Part shown: positions 25,673-34,624 of the stretch, in pieces
Layout: each line of letters starts with the position of its first letter
How positions within the stretch are numbered: the first letter of the stretch is position 1
NCBI GenBank assembly: GCA_964497615.1
Contig: CAZCEC010000022.1
Location: 1-64,000, forward strand
Length of the DNA: 64,000 nucleotides
DNA from: CAZCEC01 sp964497615
GTDB lineage: Bacteria; Chloroflexota; Anaerolineae; Anaerolineales; UBA6663
Direction: 5' to 3'
The notes under the pieces: generated by a model
Seen by the model: only the letters and a program-made list of their open reading frames with translations
Databases searched by the model: none
What the model was told of the DNA's origin: nothing
Translations under genes and position numbers: made by a program

Positions 25673-25721
25673 ATGGGTGATTCAACCCATATTTTTGACA
25701 TTCCGCACGGTATTTGTGGAA
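25673..25721. promoter_or_regulatory. Palindrome and promoter candidate in the divergent region 25566-25775
   Basis: ATGGGT-N6-ACCCAT (25673-25690) is a perfect inverted repeat whose inner bases are TGATTCA-like. TTGACA follows at 25695-25700, then a second imperfect inverted repeat TTCCGCA...TGTGGAA (25701-25721), where a -10 for the kinase gene would be expected (a poor GAATAA is the best match). The region separates the NrfD operon from the second kinase/regulator pair, so these are candidate operators for either direction. Confidence 0.4.
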
Positions 25722-25775
25722 TAAAGGCACGGCCCGGCCGCACCCGCCCAGGTTACGATACGAACGGGTATTCCT

Positions 25776-27266
25776 ATGACTCGGCCGGTTTTCTCGGTTA
25801 TCTACTTCGTTTACGGGCTGGCGTTCTTCACCATGGGCCTGATCGTCGCGCTGGAAGGCGGGCGCGCCTCGGATGCCCGGCTGCGCCACGCCCTGCGCCC
25901 CTTGGCGGCCTTTGGTCTGCTGCATGGCCTGCACGAGTGGATGGACATGTTCGAGATCCTCAAGCTGCTGCCCGCCTACGTGCCTGGCGTCCTCACCTGG
26001 CAAGGGCTGCGGCTGGCGATTCTGTCGTTCTCATTCTTGTCATTGGGAGCGTTTGGCGCGTCACTGCTGGCGCCCACGGAACGCCAGCGCCGGCTGAGCC
26101 TGCTGATCCCGTTGGTTCAGGTAACGGTCTGGGGCGCGGGTCTGTTCATCATGCGGCCGCGCCTGGGACTGACCAGCGCCTTGTGGGACGTGTCCAGCGT
26201 GTGGACTCGCTATGTGCTGGCAATTCCGGGAGCGTTGCTGGCCGCCGCCGGCCTGGTGGCCCAGCAACGGGCCTTCCGGCGGGCCGGGCTGGCGCGCTTT
26301 AGCCGCGACAGCCTGTGGGCGGCCGTGGCCTTCGCCTGGTATGGGCTGATCGGGCAGATCTTCACACATGAAAGCGTACTGCCGCCGTCCACGTTTATCA
26401 ACGAACAGCTCTTCATGCGGTTGTTTGGATTTCCGGTCCAGGTATTGCGGGCGGCGGCGGCGACGGCAGCGGCGGTGTTCGTTATCCGGTTCCTGCGCGC
26501 CTTTGAGGTGGAAACCCAGCGGCATATCGCCGCATTACAGGCCGCGCGGGTGCAGGAGGCCGAGCGGCGCGAGGCGCTGCGGGGGGAGCTGCTGCGGCGG
26601 GTGGTGGCCGCGCAGGAGACCGAACGCCAGCGCGTGGCGCGCGATCTCCACGACGCCACGGGGCAGTCGCTGACGGCGCTGGGACTGGGCCTGCGTGGGG
26701 TAGCCACCAGCCTGCAGGCCGAGCCGGCCGGCGCGCCAGCCGCTGGAAAGCTCCGCCAACTGGAAAGCCTGGTGAACAGCGCCCTGGATGAGCTGCGGCG
26801 GCTCATCGCCGACCTGCGGCCATCGCACCTGGACGACCTGGGGCTGCCCGCGGCCCTGCGCTGGTATGCCAAGGAGGTGCAGCAACGCACTGGCCTGGAA
26901 GTCCGCGTCGAGATCGAGGGCGAGCCGCGCGTGACCCAGCCGCCGGTGCGCATTGCGCTGTTCCGGGTGGCGCAGGAGGCGCTCACCAACGTGGTGAAGC
27001 ACAGCGGCGCGACGCAGGCGCAGGTGAGCCTGAACTTTGGCGAGGAGGGCGTTCGCCTGCAAGTGTGTGACAACGGGCATGGGTTCGATGCGCAAGCCGG
27101 GCAGACAGGCAGGGCGGCCACGCGGCCCGCCTGGGGGCTGCTGGGGATGCAGGAACGGGCCGAATTGCTGGGCGGCCGCTTTGCGCTGGAAGCTGAGCCA
27201 GGGAAGGGCACGCGCGTGTGCGTCATGCTCCCGTATGAAGGCCTGGGCGCGGAGGCCGAACCATGA
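25776..27266 (+). CDS. Membrane sensor histidine kinase, HisKA_3 type
   Basis: A 496-residue kinase. The first ~235 residues form about seven hydrophobic helices (a multi-span sensor without large external domain), followed by a short coiled coil (AARVQEAERREALRGELLRR), HisKA_3 with ARDLHDATGQ (H292) and an HATPase_c domain (EALTNVVKHSGA, CDNGHGFD, GLLGMQERAELLGG). The partner regulator overlaps by four bases. It is divergent from the NrfD/octaheme operon, suggesting that it controls that operon. The signal is unknown. Confidence 0.9.
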   Translation: MTRPVFSVIYFVYGLAFFTMGLIVALEGGRASDARLRHALRPLAAFGLLHGLHEWMDMFEILKLLPAYVPGVLTWQGLRLAILSFSFLSLGAFGASLLAPTERQRRLSLLIPLVQVTVWGAGLFIMRPRLGLTSALWDVSSVWTRYVLAIPGALLAAAGLVAQQRAFRRAGLARFSRDSLWAAVAFAWYGLIGQIFTHESVLPPSTFINEQLFMRLFGFPVQVLRAAAATAAAVFVIRFLRAFEVETQRHIAALQAARVQEAERREALRGELLRRVVAAQETERQRVARDLHDATGQSLTALGLGLRGVATSLQAEPAGAPAAGKLRQLESLVNSALDELRRLIADLRPSHLDDLGLPAALRWYAKEVQQRTGLEVRVEIEGEPRVTQPPVRIALFRVAQEALTNVVKHSGATQAQVSLNFGEEGVRLQVCDNGHGFDAQAGQTGRAATRPAWGLLGMQERAELLGGRFALEAEPGKGTRVCVMLPYEGLGAEAEP

Positions 27267-27913
27267 CCATCCGGCTGCTGCTGGTGGACGACCATGCCGT
27301 GGTGCGCTCTGGGCTGCGCATGCTGCTGGCAAGCGAGGCCGATCTGGAGATCGTGGGCGAGGCTGGCACGGCGCAGGAGGCGCTTCAATTGGCGGAATTG
27401 CTCCGGCCGGACGTGACACTGATGGATATCGGCTTGCCAGACGCCAGCGGCATCGAGACGACCAGGGCCATCAGGCAGCGCTGGCCCAAAGTGGCCGTAG
27501 TGGCGCTGACCATCCACGAGGACGAGGAGTATTTCTTCCAAATGCTGCACGCGGGCGCGGCCGGCTACGTGCCCAAGCGCGCCGCGCCGGAGGAACTGCT
27601 CACCGCCGTGCGCACCGCGGCGGCCGGCGAGGTGTACTTGTACCCGTCGCTGGCCAAGCTGCTGGTGCGCGACTACGTGACGGGCGCGCCAAGCAATGAG
27701 AGCCGCGAGGCCCTGAGCGCCCTCACCGAGCGCGAGCAGGAAGTGCTGGCCTACCTGGCCGAAGGGTCGAGCAACGCGGAGATCGCCGAGGCGCTCACCA
27801 TCAGCCCCAAGACCGTGGCCCGCCACCGCGAGAACATCATGGCCAAGCTGAACCTGCACTCGCGGACCGAACTGGTGAAGTACGCAATCCGGAAGGGGAT
27901 TATCCAGGCGTAG
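27263..27913 (+). CDS. NarL/LuxR-family response regulator
   Basis: A 216-residue regulator: receiver domain with VDDH near the N-terminus, phospho-acceptor D in TLMDIGLPDASG, the T/K switch residues in ALTIHEDEE and YVPKRAAP, and a LuxR-type HTH (LTEREQEVLAYLAEGSSNAE, ISPKTVARHRENIMAKLNLH). The start overlaps the kinase stop (ATGA). Its own stop lies eight bases from the stop of the convergent gene. Confidence 0.93.
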   Translation: MTIRLLLVDDHAVVRSGLRMLLASEADLEIVGEAGTAQEALQLAELLRPDVTLMDIGLPDASGIETTRAIRQRWPKVAVVALTIHEDEEYFFQMLHAGAAGYVPKRAAPEELLTAVRTAAAGEVYLYPSLAKLLVRDYVTGAPSNESREALSALTEREQEVLAYLAEGSSNAEIAEALTISPKTVARHRENIMAKLNLHSRTELVKYAIRKGIIQA

Positions 27914-27921
27914 ATTGCCGC

Positions 27922-29865
27922 TTACCGCCGCCGCTTCGGCCTGGCGCGGGGCAATTCATCATCCTCAGACGGGGCGGCGAAAGCGGCGGCGAAGGGCTGA
28001 CCGGCGGCGGGGGCGCCCTGCTCACTCCACAGCTTGCGAGCTGCGATGAGCAACCCAGGCAGGTTCTCCACCGCAATCGGGCCGTGCTCTTCCAGCAGGC
28101 CCCGCAGCGACGCCACGAACGAGGGAAGTTCGTCTGAACCGGGGGGCAGCACGGAATCCGACCAATCGAGGAACTCGGGCACTGCCCGCCGCAGGTCGGC
28201 GGCCCCCAGGCCCGCCTGCCCCACCGTCTCGGTGCCGGGCGCCGCTGCGGCACGCCCCAGCGCGAGCAGCAGGGCGGTCAGACACTCCCATGCCACAAGC
28301 ATGGCCGGCGGCTCCTCATCCGCCAGGGCGGCGGCGAGCTTGAGCAGATGTGACAGGGCCTCGCCGGGCCGGCGCACGGCCACCCAGGTGAGCATGCAGC
28401 GCACGAGCACGGCGCGCTGCGCGGCCGGCGCCTGGGAGGCAGACTGCCACGCGGCGCGGGCGGCGCGCGCAAAGGCGGGCTCGGCATCGTCCAGGGCCGC
28501 CGAGACCAGGTCGCCCGAGGTGATGACGTAGGTCGATTCGACCGCAATTTGATTTGCGATGGATGTCTGTAGATGGGTGACCAAGGTGTGATGATCGAGC
28601 ACAACGTCCTGGCCATACAACCCGCCCACATGCCAGACAGCGGCGGCGGGCAGACCGTCAGGACCCGTCAGGGTGTGTAAGGCTTCCAGGGCGGGGGCCG
28701 GCACTGGCCGCGGCTCCTGCTGCGCGTCATCGGCGACACCCCACCCGACAATGGCTATCACTCCGCGCCCGGCCAGGGTCTGAAGCTGGGCCCGTAGCGT
28801 CTCCGCAGCCGCTGGGTCGGTGAGATGCGGGTAGAGGAGCAGCACCGTGTGCCGGACGGCGGCTAGAAGCTGGCGCGCTCGGTGTTTGGCGGTGGAGGCG
28901 CGCAGCAACTCGATCTCAAGCGGCTGAGTGTCATCTTGAGCGTAGGCGACGAGCGCCTCCCGGTAGCGATCCGCGTAGTTGGGTGCGGCGGGGTCAGGCT
29001 CGGGCGCGGGCGGCGCGGCCGGCAGCAGGTCGGCCAAGCGCAGCCGGCCGCCTTCCAACAACGCGTCCAGGAATGGCTGGAGGCCGGACGCACCCTGCTC
29101 TCTTGAAGCTGGCCGGGAGGCGTCAACCGCGCGGAGCGACAGACTGCCCGCGAGCGCGTCGTGAACGACGAGCAGACCCACCGGCGCAAAGCCGATGTCG
29201 TCTACCGCAACTTGGTCCACGGTGGTGAGCAGCCGGCCCTCATCCGGACGGTGCAAATCGAGGCCGGCGGTCTCGGCGGCTGCAAGCACACGCTTGAGCT
29301 TGACGGCCGCCTGAGCCTGCGCGGTCAGCCGCTCGCGGGCGTCGTCGCCGAGGCCGGGCAGGATGGGCAAGTCGAGCGCGGCAGCCGGCGGCGGGCTGTC
29401 GGGGTCCGCGAGCGCCAGATCATCCAGGCCGGCGCGATAGGTAAAGTGCAGGGTCTTATGCTCGGGCGGCTGAAGCGCCTGGCCTTGAGCGGCAAACTGC
29501 CTGCCCTGGGCCGTGAGGGTGATGGCCGCGCCCGTATCCGCGTCCCCTTTGGCCGCCCCTTTGGAAACCGCCTTGAGGGCCGCAAGCTGGGTGAGCGTGC
29601 TGTCGATAAAGAGTTGATCGAGCCCCAGGAGTGCGGCCAGCTCGGCAGGCGTGGGCGGCGGGGTGAGCTCGCCCGCGGCGCGCAGCACAAACTCCTCCAG
29701 GATGTTGAAGCGGCGCGGCTGCTGAAGCGCAACGCGGGCGCTCAGCCGCGCGACGGGTAGCCGGTAGACGCGGGCCGCGACGACGCGCAGGGCCGGGTTG
29801 GCGTCTTCGAGCACTTCAACCGCGTCTTCCAGGCGAGGGTCAAGGTCAGGCGGCGGGGGGAACAT
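27922..29865 (-). CDS. Winged-helix protein with degenerate phospholipase-D-like domain, partner of the large helicase
   Basis: A 647-residue protein of unnamed family. Residues about 50-130 look like a winged helix (PTPAELAALLGLDQLFIDST, then ITLTAQGRQFAA). Around 345-470 the pattern HTVLLLYPHL...GVIAIVGWG...GGLYGQDVVLD...STYVITSGDLV resembles a PLD-type nuclease half. At the HxKx4D position it has Y417-x-Q419-x4-D424: the catalytic His and Lys are replaced and only the Asp is kept, so nuclease activity is doubtful. The C-terminus is alpha-helical and ends with a basic cluster. Its ATG overlaps the helicase stop by one base, so the two are coupled. The PLD reading is an alignment by eye. Confidence 0.6.
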   Translation of the reverse strand: MFPPPPDLDPRLEDAVEVLEDANPALRVVAARVYRLPVARLSARVALQQPRRFNILEEFVLRAAGELTPPPTPAELAALLGLDQLFIDSTLTQLAALKAVSKGAAKGDADTGAAITLTAQGRQFAAQGQALQPPEHKTLHFTYRAGLDDLALADPDSPPPAAALDLPILPGLGDDARERLTAQAQAAVKLKRVLAAAETAGLDLHRPDEGRLLTTVDQVAVDDIGFAPVGLLVVHDALAGSLSLRAVDASRPASREQGASGLQPFLDALLEGGRLRLADLLPAAPPAPEPDPAAPNYADRYREALVAYAQDDTQPLEIELLRASTAKHRARQLLAAVRHTVLLLYPHLTDPAAAETLRAQLQTLAGRGVIAIVGWGVADDAQQEPRPVPAPALEALHTLTGPDGLPAAAVWHVGGLYGQDVVLDHHTLVTHLQTSIANQIAVESTYVITSGDLVSAALDDAEPAFARAARAAWQSASQAPAAQRAVLVRCMLTWVAVRRPGEALSHLLKLAAALADEEPPAMLVAWECLTALLLALGRAAAAPGTETVGQAGLGAADLRRAVPEFLDWSDSVLPPGSDELPSFVASLRGLLEEHGPIAVENLPGLLIAARKLWSEQGAPAAGQPFAAAFAAPSEDDELPRARPKRRR

Positions 29866-32800
29866 CAGCGTTTGTAAGCCGCGGAAACTTCGTTGGTGCG
29901 GCGCAGCCCACCGGAGGCCTGGACGACCTCGGCCACCCGGCGATAAATGGCGGTGGCAGCGCTGTCGCGCGCCTGGGCCGTGAACAACTCACGCGACCCG
30001 ACGATGACCAGCAATTCCTGCGCCCGGGAGAAGGCGACGTTGACACGCTCCGGCTTGCGGGCGAAGCCGACCGTACCGTTCGGGTTGTTACGCACCAGGC
30101 TGCAAATGATGATGGCGCGCTCCATGCCCTGGAAGCGGTCGACCGTACCCACGCGCAGGCGCAGGTTCCGAAACTGGCCCGACCGCTCGACCAGCCGGCT
30201 CTTTAGCTGGCGCACCTGCGCGCCATAGAAGGTGATGACGCCCACCTCCTTGCGCGGTTCGCCCTGCGCCACGCGGGGCGCCCAGGCGGTGTCCAATTCC
30301 TTCACTAACCGCAGGATGACATCCAGTTCGCCCGCGTTGTAATACGACGTGCCGGCGCGCTGCTCGACGAAGGGGCCCTCGCCGGGTGTATTGATCCACA
30401 ACAGGTGCTGATTTGGACGCAGCCAGGGGAGGTCGAAACCGTGGGCGCGCTGACGGTCCGGGTCTGGCAGGCCGGCGGCAAGCTGCTCGGCATAGAACTG
30501 GTTGATGGCCTGCATGATTTGCGGGTGCATGCGGTACTGCTCGGTGAGCATGACGCGCAGCGCGGTCGGCGCGGCCTCGAACAACTCCTTGAACAGCGAG
30601 CGCTCGATGTGATCCAGTTCGCCCTGGGGCACGTTGAGCTCGGCGGCGAGGTCGGCCAGCGATTCGGGGCCGATCATCGGCGGCAGTTGCTTGTGATCGC
30701 CTACCAGGACGACGCGCGCACCCTTGAGCATGGGCAATAGCAATTCAGGCGGGGTGGCCTTGCTCACCTCGTCAATGATGACGCAGTCGAAATTGCGGTA
30801 CTCGCGCGAAAAGCGATAGGCCCCGGCCTGGACGCACGTGATGCCGATGACGTTGGCGTTGTCTATATAGATCTGGCGCAGGTCGGCGGAATCGCGGGCG
30901 TTGCCGGCGCGCAGGCGGGCGGCCCAATCGGTGACCAGCTTCTCGGCGCGGTCGAGATAGGCCTGCTCCTCCCGCAGGGCGCTCTCCCAGCCGGCGCTCA
31001 GGGCCAGCATGGCGCCAACGTATTCTGGCGAATCGGGCGAGAGGTCGTCCCGCCCGCGCAGGCGCTCCGGCAGGGCGGCCAGCATCGACGTCCACCAGTC
31101 CAGTTCTTGCCGGTGGCGCTCGTCGAGCGCGCGCAGGCGCTCGCGGGCGGTCTGCGCCTCCTGTTCGGCGGTGCGGCGCGACTGGCGCAATTGCTCCAGG
31201 TTTCGCTCTTGGCGGATGAGGTCATCGGCCAAGTCCGTCTCCAGCGCGGCCAGCGCCGCCAGCGGGTCCACCAAGCTGATGCTTTCGTCGAGATCGGCCA
31301 GCGACTTGTCGAAGCTGGCCAGGGCCGTGTCCCAGGCGGTGCGCCAGTCGGGCGCGGCACGGCGGCCGGTGTGCACGGCACGCAGCAGGTTCTGGAAGGC
31401 GCGGGTGCGGCGTGCATCGCCGAGCGAGTCACGCCCGATCTGGAGGTCATTCTCTCGCCAGGCTTGCGCGTCCGCCAGGGCGGCCAGAGGCGGCTCGATG
31501 TCGGCCAGGCGGGCCGAGACCGGCGGCTGCACGCGAACGACTTCGTCCAGCTCGGCCTGCGCGGCGGCCAGGCGTTCAGCGGCTTGCGGACCGAGCGTGC
31601 GCGCAGCGTCGAGGACGGCCGCCTGCGCGGCCTCGGCGGCGGCGGCGGCGCGCTCGTGCAGCCGGGCCGATTTGTGGCGAACCGCGGCTTCGAGATCCGC
31701 GCGGCGGTGGGCGAAGTCCTCGGCCGCGGCGGCCAGGGCATGCGCCCAGCCGGCCAGCGCCTGACGGCGAGCCTGCTCACCACCCAGGCGAGCGCGCCAG
31801 CCGGTGGGGCGTGGCCGCAACTCTTCTAGCTGGTATTGCAGGCGGGCCCAGGTGCTTTCGGCGTCGTGGGCCGGATGCAAAGCGCCGTGCGAGTCGAAGG
31901 CGGCCAGCGCCCGCAGTGGCGTGTGTTTCCACGAGGCCGTGCGCAAGGCGGCCCGGCGCGCGCGGCGAGGCGTGAGATCGAGCGGAAGATTGGCGATGGA
32001 AGCTTCGAGACCCGAGGGCGCGGCCGGCGCGAGGTCGGCCTGAACGACGGCGAGGGCTTCGGAAAGGCGCGCGCCCAGCTCGGCCAGGCGGCGGGCCTCG
32101 GCGCGGGCCGTGCGGACCTCCAGGGCCAGCGCCCCGAGGCGATAGAGCTGGGCCTGCTCTACCACCGCCGCCCATATGTCGCGGCCCAGGCGGCTGGCAA
32201 ACTCGGGCGGCGGGTCGGCCAGGCTGCCGCCCGCCTCAGCCTCGGCAAAGCGCTCGGCCCAGGCGGCCAGCACCGCTGGGACGGCAGCGTGCGTTTTTTG
32301 CGCATCGAAGACGGCCGCCTCGTCGGCGGCGGCTTGCAGTCCGGCCAGGTCGCTTTCCAGGGCGGCGCGGCGGTTTGCCAGGGCCGCCTCCTGGCCCAGC
32401 AGTTGTTCGCGTTCGCGGGTCAGGCGCTCGCCCTCGTCGCGCGCGGCATACCAATCGAGCGCGATGCCAGCCAATGCCTCCAGGCGTGCCCGCTGGTCGG
32501 CGAGACGGGCGCGGGTGGTCTTGGCCCGCTGGCGGGCGGCGGCCGCGGCGCGGAGCAGACCGTGGAGGGTGGTGGGCGATTCTGCCACTACGGCAGCGGC
32601 GTCGGCGGCCATCTCGCCCGCAGGTTCGTCGGACGGTTCCCAGGCGGCCAGGGCGGCTTCCAGATCGGCCACGCGGTCGCGGAGGAGTTGGAGGGCGGCA
32701 TGCTCATGCAGGGGCAGCCGCTCAACGGCGGGCAGTTCCGGCACCGCGTCGGGGGCGGCGCTGGGCGACTCGAGCGCAGCCCGGAGGCGGGAGAAGTAGT

Positions 32801-34469
32801 CGGCCACTTCGCGGCGGCGGTCCAGCGCGCGCGCCACCTGCTCGGCGTGCTGCTGGAGGGGCTGCAACTTGGCCTCGAGGGTGCCCAGGGCCGCGGCGTG
32901 CTTGGGACGTTCGGCCTGGTGGCGCTCGATGGCAACGGCCAACGCCTCCACCCGCGCGCGGTTCTGCAGCAAGGACTCAAACTTGCGGATGCGATCACGC
33001 CGGGCGGCGAGGTCGGCCTCGCAGTGCTGGGCGGTCTGCGCCAGCCAGGTGCCAACGACACGGTCCTCCAGGAAAACGGCGCCTTCCACCTCCACCCGGT
33101 CGGCGCGGCCGCGGCGCAGAGCACGCAGGCTGGGATGGTGCACGAGGCGGCTGAGGGCATGGTCCACGGCCAGGTTGGCCTGCGAGGCGATCAGGGTGCG
33201 CTGGCCGCGCAAGGCGTTCTGGTAGCAGATCTCGGCGATGACGGTGGTCTTGCCGGTGCCGGGCGGGCCTTGAATGAGGAACAGGTCGGGCGCATTGAGG
33301 GCGCCCTCGACGGCGGCGCGCTGGCCCTCGTTCAGCCGCGGCTGGAGCAGTTGCGATCGGTCGAGCGTGATGCGGGCCGGGCCGGCCGGGTCCGGCTGGC
33401 GGGCCTGCCGCGCATCGAAGATGAATTCGGCGAGTTTGGGGTTCTGCCCATACCCCTGCTCCAGCAACTCCAGGCCAAACTTGAGCCGGCGGATTTGAGC
33501 CAGATCGCCGCTGGCTTTGTAGATCAGCGCGGCCGCGCGCGGGAGCGACAGGGTGCGATGCTCAAGGAGCTTCTCGACATCTTCATCCAGGGCAATGGTA
33601 AGCTCGTTCTTGGTCTGGTCGCTGCCCACGACGACTCCCAACAACCAATCGTCGGAGTCGTCTTCGTCCTCGGGCGTGCCCTTGGCCGTGCGGGCCAGTC
33701 CACGGCGTTCGCGCACTTCGAGCGGCTCGTCTAGCACCGCACCGAGCTTGTCCCAGGGGATGGGCGTGCGGCCCGGGTCGAGCGTGAAGATCAACAGGTT
33801 GGTGGAGGCTCCGCGCCGGAAGGCCTTGTAACTGACGGCGAACTGGCGGGCCTTGGCGGTCCGCTCCAGGACTCCGAGATAGCGGTGCCAATCCGCGAGG
33901 CGGCGGCCCACGGTCTCGCGCTGGGCGCGGGCTTCTGGCAGCCGGGTGATCGCGGCCAGCAGCCGCATTGGAAAACCAGACTCACCCTGCCCAGCCGCGC
34001 CGCCGACAGAAAAGGTGAGTTGTGCTGGGAGGCTGTTGGCGTCCCTGCCGCCCCAGACTTCGGGCACGGCGCGCATGCTAAAGACCAGAAATTGGTTCTC
34101 GCCCGAGTAGCGGTCTTCCTTCTCCGTACCCACGAGCACGAGGGATTTGCCATTGAGCGCCTGGAGGAGGGCGGCGTTGGGCGCCAGATCGAGATCGCTG
34201 GCAATGCGAATTTCGACGACCTGCTCATTGTCGCTGCCCGTGCCGCCATTGCGCAGATAGACGCCGTAGGCGGCGCGCGGGCGCAGCAAGCCGGTCAGGG
34301 ACTGGGCCGCCCGGTCGCGCGTCTCGGCGTCGGCGCCCTCGGCGGCAGGCGAGCTGCCGTTCACCAAGCCCAACACGTCGCGGGCCGCGCGGGTGGTCAG
34401 GGCGAGGTCGATCTGGAAGGCGGCGCGGCCAGGGGCGGTGCCGGGCGTGGGTGCGAGACGGGCGCTCAA
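29865..34469 (-). CDS. Giant UPF1/COG1112-type SF1 helicase with long coiled-coil insert
   Basis: A 1534-residue protein. Walker A is GPPGTGKTT at 401-409, preceded by the Q motif LNEGQRAAVEGAL. Motif II is DEVSK (D1233), motif III GDHKQLPP, then TEQYRMHPQI, VGVITFYGAQ, TVDRFQGMERAIIICS and NVAFSRAQELLVI (motif VI, about 1477). Between motifs Ia and II lie about 700 residues of Ala/Arg/Glu-rich helix, a long coiled coil. The N-terminal 370 residues are unrecognised. The start is TTG 34469, with no good ribosome binding site; it is uncertain. It probably acts on nucleic acid together with the coupled PLD-like protein, perhaps in repair or defence. A LexA-type box lies in its promoter. Confidence 0.85.
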   Translation of the reverse strand: MSARLAPTPGTAPGRAAFQIDLALTTRAARDVLGLVNGSSPAAEGADAETRDRAAQSLTGLLRPRAAYGVYLRNGGTGSDNEQVVEIRIASDLDLAPNAALLQALNGKSLVLVGTEKEDRYSGENQFLVFSMRAVPEVWGGRDANSLPAQLTFSVGGAAGQGESGFPMRLLAAITRLPEARAQRETVGRRLADWHRYLGVLERTAKARQFAVSYKAFRRGASTNLLIFTLDPGRTPIPWDKLGAVLDEPLEVRERRGLARTAKGTPEDEDDSDDWLLGVVVGSDQTKNELTIALDEDVEKLLEHRTLSLPRAAALIYKASGDLAQIRRLKFGLELLEQGYGQNPKLAEFIFDARQARQPDPAGPARITLDRSQLLQPRLNEGQRAAVEGALNAPDLFLIQGPPGTGKTTVIAEICYQNALRGQRTLIASQANLAVDHALSRLVHHPSLRALRRGRADRVEVEGAVFLEDRVVGTWLAQTAQHCEADLAARRDRIRKFESLLQNRARVEALAVAIERHQAERPKHAAALGTLEAKLQPLQQHAEQVARALDRRREVADYFSRLRAALESPSAAPDAVPELPAVERLPLHEHAALQLLRDRVADLEAALAAWEPSDEPAGEMAADAAAVVAESPTTLHGLLRAAAAARQRAKTTRARLADQRARLEALAGIALDWYAARDEGERLTREREQLLGQEAALANRRAALESDLAGLQAAADEAAVFDAQKTHAAVPAVLAAWAERFAEAEAGGSLADPPPEFASRLGRDIWAAVVEQAQLYRLGALALEVRTARAEARRLAELGARLSEALAVVQADLAPAAPSGLEASIANLPLDLTPRRARRAALRTASWKHTPLRALAAFDSHGALHPAHDAESTWARLQYQLEELRPRPTGWRARLGGEQARRQALAGWAHALAAAAEDFAHRRADLEAAVRHKSARLHERAAAAAEAAQAAVLDAARTLGPQAAERLAAAQAELDEVVRVQPPVSARLADIEPPLAALADAQAWRENDLQIGRDSLGDARRTRAFQNLLRAVHTGRRAAPDWRTAWDTALASFDKSLADLDESISLVDPLAALAALETDLADDLIRQERNLEQLRQSRRTAEQEAQTARERLRALDERHRQELDWWTSMLAALPERLRGRDDLSPDSPEYVGAMLALSAGWESALREEQAYLDRAEKLVTDWAARLRAGNARDSADLRQIYIDNANVIGITCVQAGAYRFSREYRNFDCVIIDEVSKATPPELLLPMLKGARVVLVGDHKQLPPMIGPESLADLAAELNVPQGELDHIERSLFKELFEAAPTALRVMLTEQYRMHPQIMQAINQFYAEQLAAGLPDPDRQRAHGFDLPWLRPNQHLLWINTPGEGPFVEQRAGTSYYNAGELDVILRLVKELDTAWAPRVAQGEPRKEVGVITFYGAQVRQLKSRLVERSGQFRNLRLRVGTVDRFQGMERAIIICSLVRNNPNGTVGFARKPERVNVAFSRAQELLVIVGSRELFTAQARDSAATAIYRRVAEVVQASGGLRRTNEVSAAYKR

Positions 34470-34506
34470 GGCGGGGTATTATCGCAGGATTTGCCAGTAC
34501 ACAGCA

Positions 34507-34536
34507 AGCATATCAGAACATACGTTCTTCTGTCAA
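34507..34536 (-). promoter_or_regulatory. SOS (LexA-type) box inside the helicase promoter
   Basis: GAAC-ATAC-GTTC at 34516-34527 matches the Gram-positive-type LexA consensus GAAC-RNRY-GTTC in every position. On the minus strand it lies within the spacer between TTGACA (34531-34536) and TATGCT (34507-34512), 18 bases apart, an ideal place for repression. The helicase start is 38 bases downstream. Confidence 0.65.
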
Positions 34537-34562
34537 GCGCGGCGCGGACCACGATCTTCTCA

Positions 34563-34568
34563 TATAAT
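34563..34568 (+). promoter_or_regulatory. -10 element for the orphan sensor kinase
   Basis: A perfect TATAAT lies 56 bases before ATG 34625, in a region otherwise rich in G/C. No convincing -35 stands at 16-18 bases upstream. The divergent SOS box lies about 35 bases further upstream and might affect both directions. Confidence 0.4.
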
Positions 34569-34624
34569 GCTGCCGCTCTCCCTGCCCTGATCGAATTGAT
34601 GGAGCCAGCGATGGGTGACACGCC

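Noticed and set aside
27922..34469. DISARM or complete Mokosh defence system
   Set aside because: No DUF1998 gene or methyltransferase, no kinase domain on the helicase, and the PLD-like motif lacks catalytic His and Lys; only a resemblance is claimed.
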